A stretch of 5,932 nucleotides of DNA from JAYTXL01 sp043742955 (GTDB lineage Bacteria > Verrucomicrobiota > Verrucomicrobiia > Limisphaerales > JAYTXL01): positions 1 through 5,932 of the forward strand of contig JAYTXL010000216.1 of the NCBI GenBank assembly GCA_043742955.1, written 5' to 3'. Both the position numbers and the translations under genes were made by a program. Shown here one piece after another: positions 5,627 to 5,932 of the stretch; the first letter of the stretch is position 1, and each line of letters starts with the position of its first letter. A model generated the notes under the pieces. The model was given only the letters and a program-made list of their open reading frames with translations. It had not been told where the DNA came from and did no database searches.

Positions 5627-5653
5627 GGCCGCGCATCGGGTGAGGCTGGGATT

Positions 5654-5932
5654 TCATACGGTCCGTCCCGGTTTCGGCAAGTGTCTGGTTTGCTTTCCGA
5701 TCTTCTTGGCATCCGTCTTCACCCGGCGTTCGAGTTTTTTGAGGTCTTCCTCGGGCGGCAGGGTTTCCGGTTTGATGCCGCGCTGGCCGAGCATCTGGCG
5801 GACGCTCGTATTGTTTTGAATGTGCTCGCCGGTGATGGCTGGCTCTCCCTGGAGATCGGCCTGCTGCACGTTGTGGTTCGTCATCTCGGTGGCGAGATTC
5901 TTCGCGGCGATGGTCAGGGTGGGGAGGAAATC
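5654..5932 (-). CDS. dinD: DNA damage-inducible protein D (DinD), C-terminal part (5' end outside window)
   Basis: On the minus strand the frame is open from the right edge to a TGA at 5654-5656, giving 92 residues. It starts DFLPTLTIAAKNLATEMTNH and continues with NVQQADLQGEPAITGEHIQN, then NTSVRQMLGQRGIKPETLPP and EEDLKKLERRVKTDAKKIGK. This is the characteristic C-terminus of DinD: 'AAKNLATEMTNHNV', 'I-T-x-EH-x-x-N', 'VR-x-ML-x-x-RGI-x-PE-x-LP-x-x-ED-x-KK-x-ERR'. The Escherichia coli protein has about 274 residues, is induced by LexA/RecA in the SOS response, and is reported to inhibit RecA-mediated processes. The remaining two thirds and any LexA box lie beyond the window. The ATG at 5884 is internal, since the family match continues upstream of it. 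DinD homologues are common on mobile elements and in defence-rich regions. It converges with the helicase/methyltransferase cassette. Confidence 0.92.
   Translation of the reverse strand, partial: DFLPTLTIAAKNLATEMTNHNVQQADLQGEPAITGEHIQNNTSVRQMLGQRGIKPETLPPEEDLKKLERRVKTDAKKIGKQTRHLPKPGRTV

Larger units (their letters stand above)
5341..5653. other. Intergenic region between the cassette and dinD
   Basis: About 310 bases separate the last plausible frame of the cassette from the end of the convergent dinD gene. Open frames of 60-80 codons exist on both strands (5341-5589 plus, 5373-5567 minus), but they show neither family resemblance nor ribosome binding sites, and their products are odd (many Cys, Ser and His). 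The region holds two inverted repeats, at 5441-5459 and 5588-5626. I find no tRNA, rRNA, CRISPR or insertion-sequence end in it. Base composition is intermediate and the stretch may be decayed coding DNA. Confidence 0.5.

Noticed and set aside
1..5932. CRISPR arrays, tRNA or rRNA genes, complete insertion sequences
   Set aside because: No regularly spaced repeats, cloverleaf-like segments, transposase frames or paired terminal inverted repeats were seen.

Overview
The window looks like a piece of a GC-rich bacterial chromosome carrying a small accessory island. I favour Verrucomicrobiota or a related PVC-group bacterium: a large double-LamG protein, short coding fragments with verrucomicrobial character and strongly GC-rich flanks all fit. 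This is inference from style, not a marker-gene assignment.

Layout, left to right. (1) 2-1159 (+): the C-terminal part of a LamG/concanavalin-A-like protein whose start lies outside the window. Its stop overlaps an orphan start (1156) that runs only ten codons, as if the next gene had been cut away. (2) 1190-1677: a patchwork of remnants. It holds two separate, decayed copies of the extreme C-terminus of phosphomethylpyrimidine synthase (ThiC), at 1207-1437 and 1598-1661, on either side of an intact-looking 55-residue ORF (1434-1601). The two tails share a 39/40-nt direct repeat. (3) 1678-5208 (+): three tightly packed genes. They are a 616-residue Z1-like superfamily-2 ATPase/helicase, a 152-residue protein of unknown function that overlaps it by ATGA, and a DNA amino-methyltransferase of about 401 residues with motifs DPMTGSGTT and TSPPY. 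The first two genes are clearly poorer in G+C than the flanks. (4) 5209-5653: a tail with one weak small ORF and two inverted repeats. (5) 5654-5932 (-): the C-terminal third of DinD, the SOS-inducible protein, convergent with the island and running off the right edge.

The most interesting object is the helicase / small protein / methyltransferase cassette. Z1-family ATPases are known from restriction-modification-like clusters with methyltransferases and separate nuclease genes. Here no recognisable nuclease is present, so the 152-residue protein is the natural candidate effector or specificity partner. I read the cassette as a compact, possibly undescribed defence system: the methyltransferase would mark self DNA, and the ATPase plus small protein would act on unmarked DNA. 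That function is inference; the gene order, overlaps and motifs are visible in the sequence.

The duplicated thiC tails, the orphan start, the composition change and the neighbouring dinD all suggest that this locus has been repeatedly recombined.
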